From contig NC_134137.1 of assembly GCF_033958435.1 (NCBI RefSeq), positions 112,044,501-112,108,500 on the forward strand: DNA of 64,000 bases, written 5' to 3'. The stretch comes from Carettochelys insculpta. Lineage: Eukaryota > Chordata > Testudines > Carettochelyidae. A program made the translations under genes and the position numbers. The notes beneath the pieces were generated by a model. The model made no database searches, was not told the DNA's origin, and saw only the letters and a program-made list of their open reading frames with translations. Below are positions 32,650 through 46,239 of the stretch, piece by piece (within the stretch, counting starts at the first letter, position 1; every line of letters starts with the position of its first letter).

Positions 32650-33877
32650 ATAGATGATTTGGGATATGAAGGTCAAGAAGCTGTCCCCTGTGGATTAGAA
32701 ATAATTAATAAGAAATGGGCAAACCCATTCAATTGCTATATTTTCAGCTTCAATGGCAATTTTCTTCCTAAAGAACTACCTCTCACTCAAGTCTGCCTGT
32801 TTCATTGCAACCTTCCAAACACCTTTTAAATGTGCTACAGCCTCAGACACCTCTGTTTCGGCTTCTCTCTCAGTTTTAGCTCATGGGGTCATGTGGTGCT
32901 GACTCAGCCAGAAGTAGAGCAATAATGGTTAGTTACAGTCTCAGCACCTTGGTGATATTTGCTGAGTCTGGACAATTTTGCACTGTGTTCACTTAGATAA
33001 TTTTTGTTCAGAGCGTCACTGGCTTTACCTCTTGGTGTCCCTGCATGTGTTCGAACATTTTTTTTCTTTCAATATTTCAAGCATAGTGTATATAGCTAGT
33101 GTAAATATGTTATAATTTAGTTTTCTCTGTCCTGCACCTCTACAGTTTTTCAAGGGCCTTCTGACAATTAAAAGGAGTTGCCATTTTGCAAGGCACAATC
33201 ACTACTCTGACAGATATGTTATTATTTTTTTTCTTTTCTGATTATATTTTATTCCCATAAGAAAAAAAATACATCAAACTATATGGCTATTCTTTCTGTA
33301 TATTAAAGCATAATGGTTGAGAAGGATGAAAACTCTTAACAGAGTTGAACCTAAACTGCACTGAACTGAGTAACTGAGATCTAAATTACTTCTTTAATAT
33401 AGTCAGAATTCTCACGCTAGTACTCATCTGGCTTAGCTACTTTAGAGCCTGTGTGTTTGGTGCTCAACTCCATGGCAAAACACAGGAAATGAAGGGTGAT
33501 TTGTGGATTGTGCTACCTTCTGTGTTTCTCTGTTCAATGCAAAACTTCTCTGCTTGAGCAAAAACAAAATGCCATCTGCAGATGCTGAAAAGCTAGATGA
33601 AGCAGAAGGGAGAATCCCTGGGTGGTGTGGAGTCATTCTCCTTTTACAGCTCCCAGAAAACAGCACATGTGGGGTTATAATTAAAAATGGGGGAGGGAAG
33701 GATGATTGGAACACATAGCTCTTCAACACTTTCTCATTTGAGGTTCTTGCAGCCATGCACAATTGAGAACAGCCCTCTGAATCCTGCAAAATTTGCAAAA
33801 ATAATAATATTGCTCATCACCTGTGTGCTCCTATGTGGGGCATTTAATAGATTCCAGTTCAGAGTTACAGAGATAGA
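32650..33877. other. No recognised feature
   Basis: AT-rich. Overlapping frames at 33442-33884 on both strands have no motifs. Confidence 0.4.
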
Positions 33878-34093
33878 CGTGTAGGTTGGATATTAGGAAA
33901 AACTATTTCACTAGGAGGGTGGTGAAGCACTGGAATGCATTACCTAGAGAGGTGGTGGAATCTCCATCCCTAGAGGCGTTTAAGTCCCGCCTTGACAAAG
34001 TTTTGCCTGGGATGATTTAGTTGGGGTTGATCCTGCTTTGGGCACAAGGGATGGACTCTATGACCTCCTTAGGTCCCTTCCAGCCCTATGACA
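33878..34093 (+). repeat. CR1 LINE 3' end
   Basis: GTTGGATATTAGGAAAAACT, then TTTCACTAGGAGGGTGGTGA, then GAATGCATTACCTAGAG and TCCCTTCCAGCCCTATGA. This is the last part of CR1 ORF2 plus its 3' end. Short and non-coding. Confidence 0.9.
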
Positions 34094-35899
34094 AACTCCT
34101 ATCATGTAATCAGTAATGAGGGATGGGATCTCTTAAGCTTACCTCCCCAAGACTCATATCTCTCAGAGTTCAGCTATTTCCCTACCCCACAAAAAAGCAG
34201 GGTTGCATGGTCTGAACTTGACTTGCAAGGGTCAGAGGGTCTCATCTGGCCCCATGAACCTAAGGCCCATCAGTAAAATTTAAGGTCTTTTTTCTCTAGA
34301 ACTGTTCGCATTATCATTTACATTGCCCTGGAATCTAGCTGCAAATTGTGATCAATTAACAATGTAACCCAAGGAACCCAGGTACCAATCACAATCCTGC
34401 TGAACCCATTATATTTGAAGGTCCCATGAGGAATGTGAAAAACCCCACAATCATCTACCAGTTGGGCAACGTCAGAAGAACATGTTTCCTGTCCCTGAAG
34501 TGGGTAATCAGCTAAATCTGGAGCGTCTGCTAAGCCATACTCCCATTTCTAGTTCATGTGGGTAGGGTGAAGCTGCTGAAACAGAATGAAAGAGGCTTTC
34601 CTGGTCTGCCACTCCAGGTGAAATCTCTGGACCAGGGGAACATGGGACAATTATCATCCCTCCTTCTAAAATGAATGTTGGGGGCCAGAAATTCTGAGGG
34701 TTCAGGGGAGGAGCCGTGTGATGTTAGTCCTCAGTGAATGTCTCCTCCCTTGCTGCTGGGGTAGTCTCCTGTCACCACTGCTCCATCATGCTCTCCTACA
34801 CACCAGTGGGGTACATAAAAATTTGGATTGATCCATGTTGTAGGAGTAAAAGCTCTACTTTAATGTCATTGATACTACATTCAGATTCTAGAGTATGTGT
34901 CGGATGGGTTTTTGTGGAATGTTTGAAACCTCTTCAGTTTTAGTAATGTAGTATATGATGTCCAAAAAAAAAAAAAAAAAGAGCTGTCTACAGTCTGTCC
35001 TAGTGATTGATCAACAAAAGCATATTTTGATGATGTCTGATATTTTATTGTATGAATGTTTTTCTCTGTATCATGTAGGAAATATTGGTATTAGAAGTTC
35101 CAGATACAAGAATATGTATCTTATGTAACTTTTTTTCTCCTTGTTTAGTTTGAATTAATTTCTTTAAGAGACTATGTTATTTTTCACAGTACTGTGAAGG
35201 AAAATGTTGCCAGTGTTGTGTGATTCACACACCCCTTTCCTTGCAATTTTATCTGCCATTTTGACAAACACCTTTTTTTACTGCTAATGTGCAAAGTCAT
35301 TCACGTGTCTCTTTTTGATGTAAACATCATCTTTGCTTTAAAAGCAGGCCAACTTTTGCACAGCAATGGCTCAAAGCTTACCCTCAAACTGGTCTATTGA
35401 TATTGAAAAATAACATATTTTTACTTATAGTTTTGAAAAATGAAATAGAATATCTGCTCTCTGGTAGTTTTATATTTTGTTACAGAAATTATACATATTT
35501 TTGCTATTCCTTACTAGTACAAATAAACTAAGGTATCTTAAATAGAAAAGTATGAGCTGGGAATCTCTGCCAAAACTCCATACCAATATTGTGTCTGAAT
35601 AGAAACATTTTCACTTGCACCTTTATACCAGTTACATGTGCTTAGCTCTTGATTGCTGAAATTCTGAGCACATTGAACTCAAAGGGAATTTTGCCACTGA
35701 TGTCAAATAGAATTAGCATTTCACCCAATGTTTCTTGTGCAGACAAGTTAACAATGTGAATTCTAAGAACAGAGGACCAATAGTGAGATTCAGATCCATA
35801 GCTCTTAGCAGAAAGCTAAAATAGAAAAGAATTAGGGGAGGCTAATGTGGTTGAACACAGGATGCAGCTTGTACCATACAGCCACTTTACTCTTTTCAG
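34094..35899. other. No recognised feature
   Basis: AT-rich. An 18-base A run at 34963-34980 has no clear retrocopy on its left. No gene recognised. Confidence 0.4.
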
Positions 35900-35974
35900 A
35901 GGAGGAAATAAAAGAAGGAGTGATCAATATCGAAGCATTTTCTTCCCTCTCTCCCAGAGAGCTAGATCAGTTAT
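35900..35974 (+). CDS. Candidate 75-bp internal coding exon, unknown gene
   Basis: The acceptor is a good pyrimidine tract (CCACTTTACTCTTTTCAG) and the donor TAT|GTAAGT is near consensus. The exon is 75 bp with phase 1 at both ends, so it would be symmetrical. It reads EEIKEGVINIEAFSSLSPRE then LDQL, with no stop in that frame. I do not recognise the protein. No neighbouring exon was found in the window, as expected if introns are long. It could be a chance open block. Confidence 0.35.
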
Positions 35975-38894
35975 GTAAGTGGCTGACACATCCTTTCACA
36001 CATCTACATTTTGCTGTCTTATTTTACTGAAATTAGCAAAGAATATGACAAAGTGAACACCCCTCTGGCTCCCCTGCTCCCTCCATAGTGAGATGCTAGG
36101 AACTTTGGGCTAATCAATGAAGGATTAGATAACCAATTTCTGTTAGCTCAACATTTCTCAAACTTCAAAATCTTAGTACTCCTTTAGGAAAATGTAAGCA
36201 ACCTCTCTGTATCTCTCACACACCCATTTCTCCTACCCCACCCCTCCAGGCCCAAACCTACAGTCCCACCATACAGCAAGTCAGCATAAGCAAAATTTGC
36301 CTGACCATAGTTATGGAGAGGCTCATAGCTGGATCTGGGGAGCCATGGAGACTACATCTCCAGGAGAACCCATCACCAAAGACACTGGGAATCTCTACCA
36401 TTCCCTCCTACCAGAGATATTAGGACTGCCAGGATTTTTCTACCACATCTCTATTCCCTCCCACTGGAGAGACCAGGAACCTCCAGGTGATCTCCCACCC
36501 CATCCCCCTCCCCTCTCCCCCCCTGAGAATACAGTATCTCTTGAGAACTCTTTGCTTCCCCTCCCAATACTGATATGATGTTTTTAGGTAGTGTCTATGG
36601 CTAAAGGGTAGCCTGCTTCTTTCACACACATGCTGTTGCATCCTGGTTCTAGAAGTGGTGAACTTGGAAAAAGAAAATTGAAAATGCTGTTTATCTGTAG
36701 CTTTTCAGTCAGCAATATTTTTACAGATGCATCTGCATTATGATTGTCCCTATAGGCCATGTCCCATCTATTTTTATCATTAGTACTATTACTATTTGAA
36801 GAGAACACTTCAAAGGAAAAAAAAAGATCTACCATAGCTGTTACATGCAGTAAATGACCTCCTTCACATGGCAGCCATGGTTATTAAGTTGATCAGAGAT
36901 CTGAACCTAACTATAGTAGCCCAATATCTAACAGAAGGGGAAGTGAATCAGCTTAAGCCTAGACTGCTGCCATGTGCACAGAAATATATGAATAGAAATG
37001 AGTATCCATTTCAAAGTTGTTGTTTTCCTACCAAATACATAGCACAAGACCCTGAGAAAGGTGTTGCAGACCATTGTGATGCTTTTTCCCAAGACCTTGT
37101 ACAATGACAAAATGACTGATTTGAACATTTTTGCCGTGGTCCTTGCACCATGTTTGGTAGCAGTGGATATGCTGACTGCACTATAGGTTCATGAGACAAT
37201 CATGAGACAGTCTCCATTTTCTTAAATATTTCTCATATTTTGCAGTGCCTATGAATCAAAGAACCCTGGATACTTTTGGAATCAAAATGCAGATTTGTAT
37301 TTTGATGTAGCATGGCAAGAAATAATACAACATGGCATTGTGCATCAAAATAGTTAGAATGCTTTATCAGTCTAACCAAAAATCCCAAATCTAACGCTAG
37401 GGAATTAATCCATAGGCGAGAAACAACAGCACTTTTTCTAAGGATAGGAAGGAGGAAAGATAGAGGAGAGAGAGAGGCCTGTAACAAGGCTAGGGAGAAC
37501 TAGCCTAGAAAGTCACTGAAGCATATCAAAATGATTAAATTAAACATCTGGAGAGGCAGCTAGTAACCTGAAAGAGGTTGTTGAAGTGAACCACATCAGG
37601 ACCACCTGTCAGTTGATAAAACAACTCAGTGGAAATGAAAAGTAGAATCCATATATGAAAGGAAAAGTGAGAAGAGGTAAGTAACCTCAAATTACCATTT
37701 ATTCTATGACATGAATAACTTTTCCACCAGATGAACATTCATACTCAGAAAGTCCCAGGAAAGAACAGTAAAAATTAAACCTATTACCTCAAAATACATC
37801 AAAGAAGCAATCACATAAAAAGATATGTGAGCTGGTAGGCTGTATCAAGAAGAAAGGTATATAAAATCTAGTCTATGTATGTTTAGGTGTTAAGAAGCTT
37901 TCAGTACTGTAGCTATCAGGGCACTGAGTTACTTCCCAAAACAGGCCATTTCTCACTGATGACAAGTTGTTTAAGCTATAGTCTGATGTTTATTGTTGCC
38001 AAGATTTACAATAAAATTCCTTTGAAGTGACTTTATAAATGATTCATTTAAAAAGATTAAAAAGATAATAGGAAAAAAGAGCATCACGTATATCAAACAC
38101 ATTCTTTACCCTGAGATAGATAACCCTGTGGTAAACTTAACTTTTATATATCTCTAGATAGGCATCTCATTCTGCAGCCAAGAAAAGTCTAGTAGTAAAT
38201 ATAATATTTTCAGAGAAAGTGGAATTTTATCCATCTCATCTATTTTACATCTCCTGTCTTGATAGTAGGCATTGTATTCTATTCTTTACACAGCTAGTGT
38301 GTTGCAAACCCTATATCTAATGCTACACAAATATGAAATGTTAAATCAGAACAAAATTAGGATTTATTATATATTTACTACAGTTCATTTAAATAGGAAG
38401 CTTGAGAATTGGAAGATTAGCCAGATACTGTTGTCTCCAAAGGTGGCAGTCTTTATCAAGAAGATTCTGATAGCATCCCCCAGCAGTTCCAAGTTTCATG
38501 AAGACTGGGGTAGGAGCTGAGGACATTGACATTCCAATAAGTACCCAGATAAAGATTCTTGTAGTCCTTCAGTCTCTGGAGGTGGATGTGTGCTTTGGTC
38601 TCTTTCATGTCCTGAAATAAATCTATTCAGTCACGAGCAGACTACCTACTGAAGTAGAAGTCAAAAGGAGAGCATCTGTGATGTCCAAAAATAGATCTAA
38701 GTTTATGATGCCTTTCACGAAATTAAAGGTATAAGCCCTGTCCAGAGAAGCTTAGTGTAGAGGCTCAGTCCTGTGAACCCTGCTTCTTTTATGCTTATTG
38801 TAACAGCCATATTGAAGTCAACACAACAAATATTATGCTTGTTAGTAAGCCTGTGACTTGACTGCTTTAGTGATAGGGAAGAAGGAAGTAATAT
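35975..38894. other. No recognised gene
   Basis: AT-rich. No frame with family motifs. The stretch near 36150 (CAACATTTCTCAAACTTC) resembles a hAT-type end, but nothing confirms it. Confidence 0.35.
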
Positions 38895-39062
38895 AGTGTA
38901 CACATATAGGGCCAGCAAAGGGAAAAAATGGTTACTGAGAATTCGTGCACATATAACCCTGACAGACACAGGTTGTCGATAGAAGTGATTGACCCTGCAA
39001 CTATAAGGGCTAAAGCCCTGTGCTCTGTCACATGATCTAGAAGGCAAGTGAATCTCAACCAA
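38895..39062 (-). repeat. tRNA-derived SINE, copy A
   Basis: On minus: CTAGATCATGTGACAGAGCA, AGGGCTTTAGCCCT, GTTGCAGGGTCAATCAC. This is a tRNA-like head with an anticodon-loop-like CTTTAGC and a B-box-like GGTCAATC. A short unrelated body follows (GACAACCTGTGTCTGTCAGG). Confidence 0.6.
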
Positions 39063-39179
39063 GGCTGTAGAGCAGAGACTTCACTATCCCTGGCACAGGG
39101 TCTCAATGCCCCTGGGGTTACATCCTTCCCTCAGCTGAGGGATCACATCCTTAGCTTCTGAGACCTTCCAGCAGCTCAT

Positions 39180-39300
39180 CCCGAACAAGCCTTCCCTTGT
39201 AATACCGACAGATGAGGGTCGTCAGAAGGGATTGAACCTACGACTTTAAGGGGTAAAGCCCTGTGTTCTGCCATATGACCTAAAAGCCAGCACAGTGTAC
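39180..39300 (-). repeat. tRNA-derived SINE, copy B
   Basis: On minus: TTAGGTCATATGGCAGAACA, AGGGCTTTACCCCT, GTCGTAGGTTCAATCCC with a clear B box (GGTTCAATCC). It resembles copy A, including the body (CGACCCTCATCTGTCGG), and lies about 240 bp away in the same orientation. Confidence 0.65.
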
Positions 39301-39578
39301 TAGCCCCTAAGGTAACAGGGTCAGTCTCTCCTGCTGGTGACCTTGTTCTGTTGGCGTCACACACAGAAGAGAAAACAGCCCCCCAATAAAAAGTGTATGA
39401 GTTATTAGCCCTTCAGGGAACTGATGGGCCTTATTACTTAAGCAGGCTTTTACAAGGCTGCTTGGGCATTCTAGAAGGTGCTTTTAGTTTTATGTTTGGA
39501 CATGTATTGTCAGAGCCTGTGTGTAGAGGACCTCTGCCTAGGCTCAAACTACCTTCAGGGTTAAAGACTGTGGGCCAG

Positions 39579-39640
39579 GTCCTCAGCTGGTGTAGCTCTA
39601 TTGACTTCAGCATGTCACTGATTGCGATGGAGTTCTGTTG
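39579..39640. repeat. Dispersed ancient amniote repeat motif
   Basis: GCCAGGTCCTCAGCTGGTGT, then AGCTCTATTGACTTCAGCAT, a common dispersed motif in reptile genomes. Old and fragmentary. Confidence 0.35.
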
Positions 39641-42600
39641 ATTTGCATCCGGAAGAAGCTGGCCCTTGTATTCATTCTTCATTGACTCACAAGACTCACC
39701 CATGGAAGAAAAAAGTGATGTGCAAGGCATATTATGTCAAGAGTCTTGTGAGTGCTGCGTAGACTAACCCCCTTTCTTCCCCCGCCCAAAAAAAGACTGA
39801 AAAAGAAGAAAAAAATAGGAAAAGAAAAAGAAAAAGGAAAACCACCACGACTACCATAAAAACAATAGACCTGGGAAAAAGACTGAAAGCAATAATTGAA
39901 GTTACAGCAATATGGAAACCAAAGAAGGTATTTGTGAATCAGGCCAAAACTGTGGCTAAATGTCTCTACAGGGAGCCTCTAAATTGAAGTGGGTGTAAGC
40001 TCCATAATTCTGACCTTTTAAACTAAAGTAGAGGAAGCAGAAGAGGTGAAATCTCATTGACTTCAGTAGGTTCAGGATTTCACCCTAGAAGTTCTATTTT
40101 AGAGCAAAATCCTTCACTTGAAAAGGACTGGAGTTAGTGAAAGAACAAGTCTTATCCTGCTTTACATTTCATATCTGCCTTTGTGGGCTATTTCCTTTGA
40201 AAACAATGCAGAGTCACTTTGTTCTGTTTTTAAAATATGAGCATTTCATAGATGTTTCCCTCAAACTTGAAATTAACTGTAGTTAATTACACATTTTATA
40301 ATCCTTTGTTCATAACGTCACCCTTGTTTAAAGCTTCAGGATCTAAAATCTCAGCTGTCTTAAAATTGCTTCACAAATTCCCGTCTCAAGGATACTTAGA
40401 CAATATGATCTCTGCTATTACTAGAAGAGAGTACATATGGAGCAAATAGAGAGTGAGCAGAAAATTGGCAGAATTCAATTTACATTTGATTATGTAGTGC
40501 ATTTGTGTCATCATTTTATTAGCTCGGATGTTATACAAAAGATCTCACTAATCCAATTGCATCCCAGGCTTAGCCCTTAATGGGTGCCTTGACAAGGATG
40601 AGCTCATATAACTTACCATCAACTCATGTTCACTCTTCCTAGGCAGCTACTCTCAACATTATTTGAATTAGATATTGTAATGGCTCATTGCTTTTGCTCT
40701 CTCCGTGCTGCTCAGCTGAAAGTACTGCTATAGATTTCCGTGCCCTACTTAATGAATGTGTTATAGTCTTAAATCAGGAGTCTTAGGAGCAAATTTTATT
40801 GCTGGAGAAGTCCACAAGGATATCTTATGATTGCTCTCACATATCTGCCTGAATGCAGGGTAATGGGAATCAATTCTAATCCTTCTTTGCCGGTAAAGGG
40901 GACTGACGTATGATTTTGACTATGGGTTACCAGATCTAACCAGTCTAATCTTACCAGTATATTATCATCTTCTCATCACTATGTTATATATGGAGACACA
41001 TTTAAATTTGTGGTGTTAGATCAAAGATAATGTACCAGCTGCCAAACTCATGTTCCTAAGTTATTCTGCCACGTGAAATGACAACACATGCAGAATCCTG
41101 TTAAATGGAAAAAATGATCCTGATTCTTCCCTTGTGTAGTCCTTACCCTGTGAATGCGAAGTAGGAGTAAAAATCTGATTTGTTATAATTTTTCTTTGCA
41201 AACACAGGTGTAATTGGCTGCGACTGGATAATCAGACCCAGCATTGTCTGAAGCATGAGCATGTTTTTGTCAGTAGAGTAGGATTGCAGGGGAAAATGAT
41301 GCTCCACAGCATGTTAATAAACACTTTCCTACCCCTCCAAATTATATCTGATGCAAATGCTGAAAGTTACTGACCTCTCTGTTTTATTTTATGAAAAGGG
41401 TCCTCAGAAAAGATTGCAGAATGTAATTACACAAAAAAGCAACAACCTGTTATTTTATCTCTTATTTTTTGGCTTTTACAAACAATTAGACTTGCCCATC
41501 ACTGTGGTATCATTATACCTTAGAAGATGCCATAATCCACTTAGAAAATGCCATTCTACTACCACAAAGAAATTTTCATTCTTCTTTTTCTTTCTTTTAG
41601 TGATTAGGCAATAATTAACCACCTAGTGTACAAGATTTTTTTAAAAATCAGTAATAATTAGGCATGGAAGAACCATCTTGAGGAAGGAAAAACACAAGCC
41701 TAAGTCCCTCCCATCTACCAAAGAATTTCCAGTTTCTAGACAAACTAAAATTGAACTGTTTGGTATGGAGTATTCACATAAAACTTTTAAATTATGCTCT
41801 CTAGCCATGATGGTAGACAGGAGTTTTAATTTACCCATAGAAGAAATATCCTTGGGATAATTTCTGCCCACTCTTGGGAACTCAAAGAGAAAGTGTCCAT
41901 GTGGCCATTTTAAAAGCTGGTCTTGGGCACTGAAATTATCTATTCTAGAAGCCGAAATATGTCACATAACTTAGGTGACCAATCACAGCGCAAATAAAAC
42001 ATTCTGAAGAGTGAACACCTAATATAGCAGTTGCAGTAAATAGTTTGCCATTAATCTAGCCGCAAACTGAAATGCATTCACAGAGACCATTTGCTGCATA
42101 GGGTAAGTTACTCATGGCAGGGACCTGTCTTTTGTGTGGTTTGGATCCCTTGTGGCCTGAAACTGGAACGAGGTGAGCTCAGTACTGGTATCTGTTAGTG
42201 AAGAAGAACTTGACTGTGACTCATGCTTATGTGGCAGTTCACCCACACTGTTTGCTCAGATCTGCTCTCTGTTTAAATGGCTGTTTTGTTTCCTCTTTTT
42301 TCTTTCTTTTAATCCTTGAAATTTTTCCAGCTCGCTGCCAGTTTTGTAAATGCCTACGTCAGGGAAAAACTCTTACCAAAGGCAATGCAAAGCCAGGCAC
42401 ACTGGATTGTAAAAAATTGCTATAGTACACAAGAACAACATCAGGCCCCTGACTGCACTAGACCTTAGGTTTGTTTATTTAAGTCAGGAAAAGTGACGTT
42501 AAATTGTTTGAATAAGCTAAAATGCATAGTCTCTGTGTATCAGCAGTTATAATTTGCATTAATGACAGCCCAGATGATTTCTCAAATTAGTCTGTTCATC

Positions 42601-42926
42601 CAGTACAAAACATTTTATTGTGATCTGTAGCCATTTGCTTCCCAAACACTTAGAAATAGTAGATTTTTTTCTACGGTCAGTTATCATGAGGAAAAAAAAA
42701 TCTGGTTTTGCTCTACAAAGAAACTGAGCAGATGTGTGTCTGCCATAAGACAGTGGACCTGAGGATGAAGCAGACTCTACAGTCTGTTTACTATGAAAAA
42801 AAGGCTTTTTTTTTCCCTCAGGGTACTTCTGAATCTTGTGTGATATCCTCAGACCAACACTATCTTTATTGTCAGTGCATTCATATTGTGAAGATGGTGC
42901 ATATTTTCCTCAACTTATGCACACAC
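39641..42926. other. No recognised gene
   Basis: AT-rich. A pyrimidine tract and CCAG near 42331 precede a short frame (CQFCKCLRQGKTLTKG) ending at 42425, with too little support to call an exon. Confidence 0.4.
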
Positions 42927-44345
42927 TGTTTGAGTCATAGATTCCAAGGCTGTAAGGGACCATTGTGATCAGCAAGTCTCACGCAGAACTTCCTTAATGT
43001 ATTTCGTAGTGAAGATCTTGTAGAACAAAATCTATTCTTGATTTTAAAATTGTCTGTCCTGGAGAATCCATCACAATCTTGATAAATTGCTGTAATGAGT
43101 TCAGTGAGGTTAATTACTCTCACTGTCAAAAAAAGTGTGCCTCTTCTCTGAATTTCTTTAACTTTAATTTCTAGTTATAGTTAAACTTCTCTCTTATAGA
43201 TGGGGCAACCCATTGTTAAATATTTGTTCCTTGAGTAGATACTGCTAGGGAGTAATCAAGTTATCCCCTTTTCTCTCTTTGTTAAGCTTAAATAGATAGT
43301 GCTCTTGCAGTCTTTTACTGTAAGGCATGTTTTTAATCCTTTATTCAGTTTCATGACACTTCTCTGAACTTTCTGCAATTTATCTACATACTTCTTCACT
43401 TGTGTGCATCAGAACTGGGGGAAACATTCCAGCAGCAGCCACACCAGTGCCAATACAAAAGTAAAATAACTTCTCTACTTGTGCTCAAGGTTCCCCTACT
43501 TATCTATACCTGGCTCACATTAACTCTTTTCACCACAGCACTGTATTGGGAGTTAACTTTCAGATGATTAATCACCTTGATCTCCAAATCTTTTTCAGAG
43601 TCACTGCTTCTCAGGGTAATGTCCTCAGCCATTTATATATTGTATACATTTGTTTATCTTATATGTGTACATTTGTTTATATCCATATTAAAAATAATAT
43701 TGTTCACTTAGGTCTAGTATACCAAGTGGTCCAGATTGCTGTGTATCATAAACTTTATCAATTATGATTTTATATTTTCTTCCAAGTCATTAATAAAAAT
43801 ATTAACAAGTATATAGCTAAGAACTGATCCCTTCAGGAACACAATGGACACACACCAACTTAGTGACAATCCTCTGTTTATAATTATATTTTGAGATCTA
43901 TCAGTTAGCCAGTTTTAAATTCATTTAATGTGTGCCGTTTTAATTTTATTATATTCTAGTTCTTTTTCATTTAAATCAAAATGTCATGTGGTACCAAGTC
44001 AAACATCTTACAGAAGTTGAAAAATATTTTATCAGCATTATTCGTTGTCAATCAAATACAAAATATGTAATATATCAAGGTAATATGACAGGAACTTTTT
44101 TCCACAAAGCCATGTATTTGTATTAATAGCATTACAATCCTTTTATTATTTATTATTTGAGTTTCATTTCAGTTACTTCATTATCATGCCTGAGATTAAC
44201 GTCAGGCTGACAGGACTTTAATTACCAAGGTTGTCCCATTTACCCTTTTTGAAAAAAAAATATGCATAGTGTTAGCTTTCTTTCAGTTTTTTGGAATGGC
44301 CCCAGTGGGCCTGATGACTTAAAAAATGGCTGATTTCATTAGCTT
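42927..44345 (-). repeat. CR1-type LINE, degenerate 1.4-kb copy
   Basis: On + the sequence reads in the order expected for a reversed CR1: the 3' end at 42927 (GTCATAGATTCCAAGGCTGT, then AAGGGACCATTGTGATCA), the ACCACACCAG-type thumb part near 43440, AAATCTTTTTCAGAGTCACT near 43586, and TCAGGCTGACAGGACTTTAA near 44201. No open frame survives. Old copy. Confidence 0.75.
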
Positions 44346-45355
44346 CTACCTAACATGCTCTGAAGAGAATAGTGGAACGGAAAAACTTTTATCATCACTG
44401 TACAATGAAATTACTTGTTTTCTTTTGCACATTCAGAACACATATATTTATTGAATGCTATTGTGTTTCCTGCATTATTAACACTTCTATCATTTCCATT
44501 GAGAGATGGACCAATGACATAATCAGGATCCCTTTTGTTCTCTGTGTCTCTCTCTTTCTATCTCATTGTTCTCAAATTTGCTTGCCATAGATTTAGCCTT
44601 TTGTCACTTCACGTCCCTTACTATTTTCCCACAATTGTTAACTTCTGATTTATTTTCAATGCAATCAACTTCCTCGTGCTTCCATTTGTTATATATTGTA
44701 TTTTGTTTTTATAACTTCCTTTCCTTTCCAAATGAAGTTTTGTAAAGAAATTCCAACACGACCTTCTACTTCAACAGTGGGTGTATGACTTTTTGAGCCT
44801 CTAGTAAGACATTCTTAAGTAAACTAACCCTTACACACCTGAGTCTCTTTGAAATGAGTGGAACTTGTCAAATATATAATCTTAATCACGTACATGAGTC
44901 TACACAGGAGTAGGTCTTCAAGCAATTTCCTGAGTTTACATTGCACCTGAGCCACACTGGAGCAGTTTTTCAATAATGCACCTATGGAAAATTGCCCTTA
45001 ATCTAATGAAATCAGACACTGGAATGAGATTATCCTGCACTGAAGCCTTTCCAACATCTGTTCCCTATCTGTCATGCACTGTACTTAATCACAATCTTTC
45101 TATTAATTTCAGTAGGACTTTAGTAGGTTCTTCATGTGTGGAACCCTGCATCATGTATTCATTGCACATCAGCAGAAAAAACAAACCAAACATAAAATAG
45201 CCTGCCACAAAGAACAGATGCTGACTGTTCTTTGTGTGGCCACTTCTCTTGGTCACCTCCCATGAATACACAACTTCTACAGTGAAGGACAAACAAATTC
45301 AAAATATTTCATATCAGTAAATGAATGGGGAAAATGTATGACAGGTGGGAAGCGC
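44346..45355. other. No recognised feature
   Basis: AT-rich. No gene or repeat assigned. Confidence 0.4.
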
Positions 45356-45590
45356 TACAGGTTGAACCTCTCTAGTTCAGCACCATTGGGACCTGAAGTG
45401 TACCAAACCAGAAAAATTGATGAACCATGGGACATCAATATTGTTTAGCAGTACCACCAGCAATTGCTCGTATAAAGCATTAATAAAGTCACTAATCCCT
45501 TCTTGCTTCTTGTCATTATCAGTTTTCAGCACCATAAACATCACGGGAGTGGAGCTTGGGGAAAGATTTGAAAACTGGCAGTTTTAAAGA
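45356..45590 (+). repeat. Possible DNA-element end
   Basis: It begins CTACAGGTTGAACCTCTCTA, a motif shared with 55258-55277. In reptiles this motif starts a dispersed DNA element. The right end was not found. Confidence 0.35.
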
Positions 45591-45934
45591 CTAGTTCAGA
45601 GATGACATTCCATGCAGAAATGAGTAGACATTATTTTTCCAGTCCAAAGTTTATGCTTTCTCATCTAAAATAGATATGGTTTTCACTTAAGCTGAAAGAG
45701 CCTTAAAATATTTAGGTCCTGAGACAGGCACTGTATTCCTCTCAGGTAGCACAAATCTTGTTGGAGACATAGGTTGTCTAGGATCAGACATGGCTTGGCA
45801 TTCCCCTTTATAGTCTAAAAGAACTAAAGCATGAGTTCAGTTTAGCAATTAATAGAAGGAGGCAGTCACGCATTACAAAGACTGCTTCCCCATCTTTGAT
45901 ATTGGTAGTGATCTTAGGCAAGACACTTAAAATT

Positions 45935-46217
45935 AGTGATTCTCTCCCCTCCCCTATTAGTTACCCCCGCCCCCAGCCCTCTTCTGTCCTATGTATCAGA
46001 TTTGTTAGCTTTTATTTCTCTTTTTTTTGGGATTTCTGTGTTATAAAACTGTCATGCCATTTCCAGTGTAGCACTATCTCCCGATCTGAAGAAGTACATC
46101 TGCCCCCACAAAAGCTCATCACCTAATAAATTATTTTGTTAATTTTTAAAGTGCTACATGACTTCTTTTTTTTTCATTTTTAGTTAAAATACAGACTAAC
46201 ACAGGTACCTCTCTGTT
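45935..46217 (+). repeat. Penelope-type 3' tail, truncated
   Basis: It contains ATAAAACTGTCATGCC, GATCTGAAGAAGTACATC, AAAAGCTCATCACCTAATAA and TACAGACTAACACAGGTACC. It matches the Penelope 3' end at 53870-54060 in the same orientation. The coding part is absent. Confidence 0.6.
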
Positions 46218-46239
46218 ATTATTTATTTTTATTGTGCGT

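Noticed and set aside
34963..34980. Poly(A) run as sign of a processed pseudogene
   Set aside because: No recognisable coding sequence or duplication upstream.
42331..42425. Possible terminal exon (CQFCKCLRQGKTLTKG)
   Set aside because: Only one signal (acceptor). Short frame, nothing recognised, no donor or poly(A) support.
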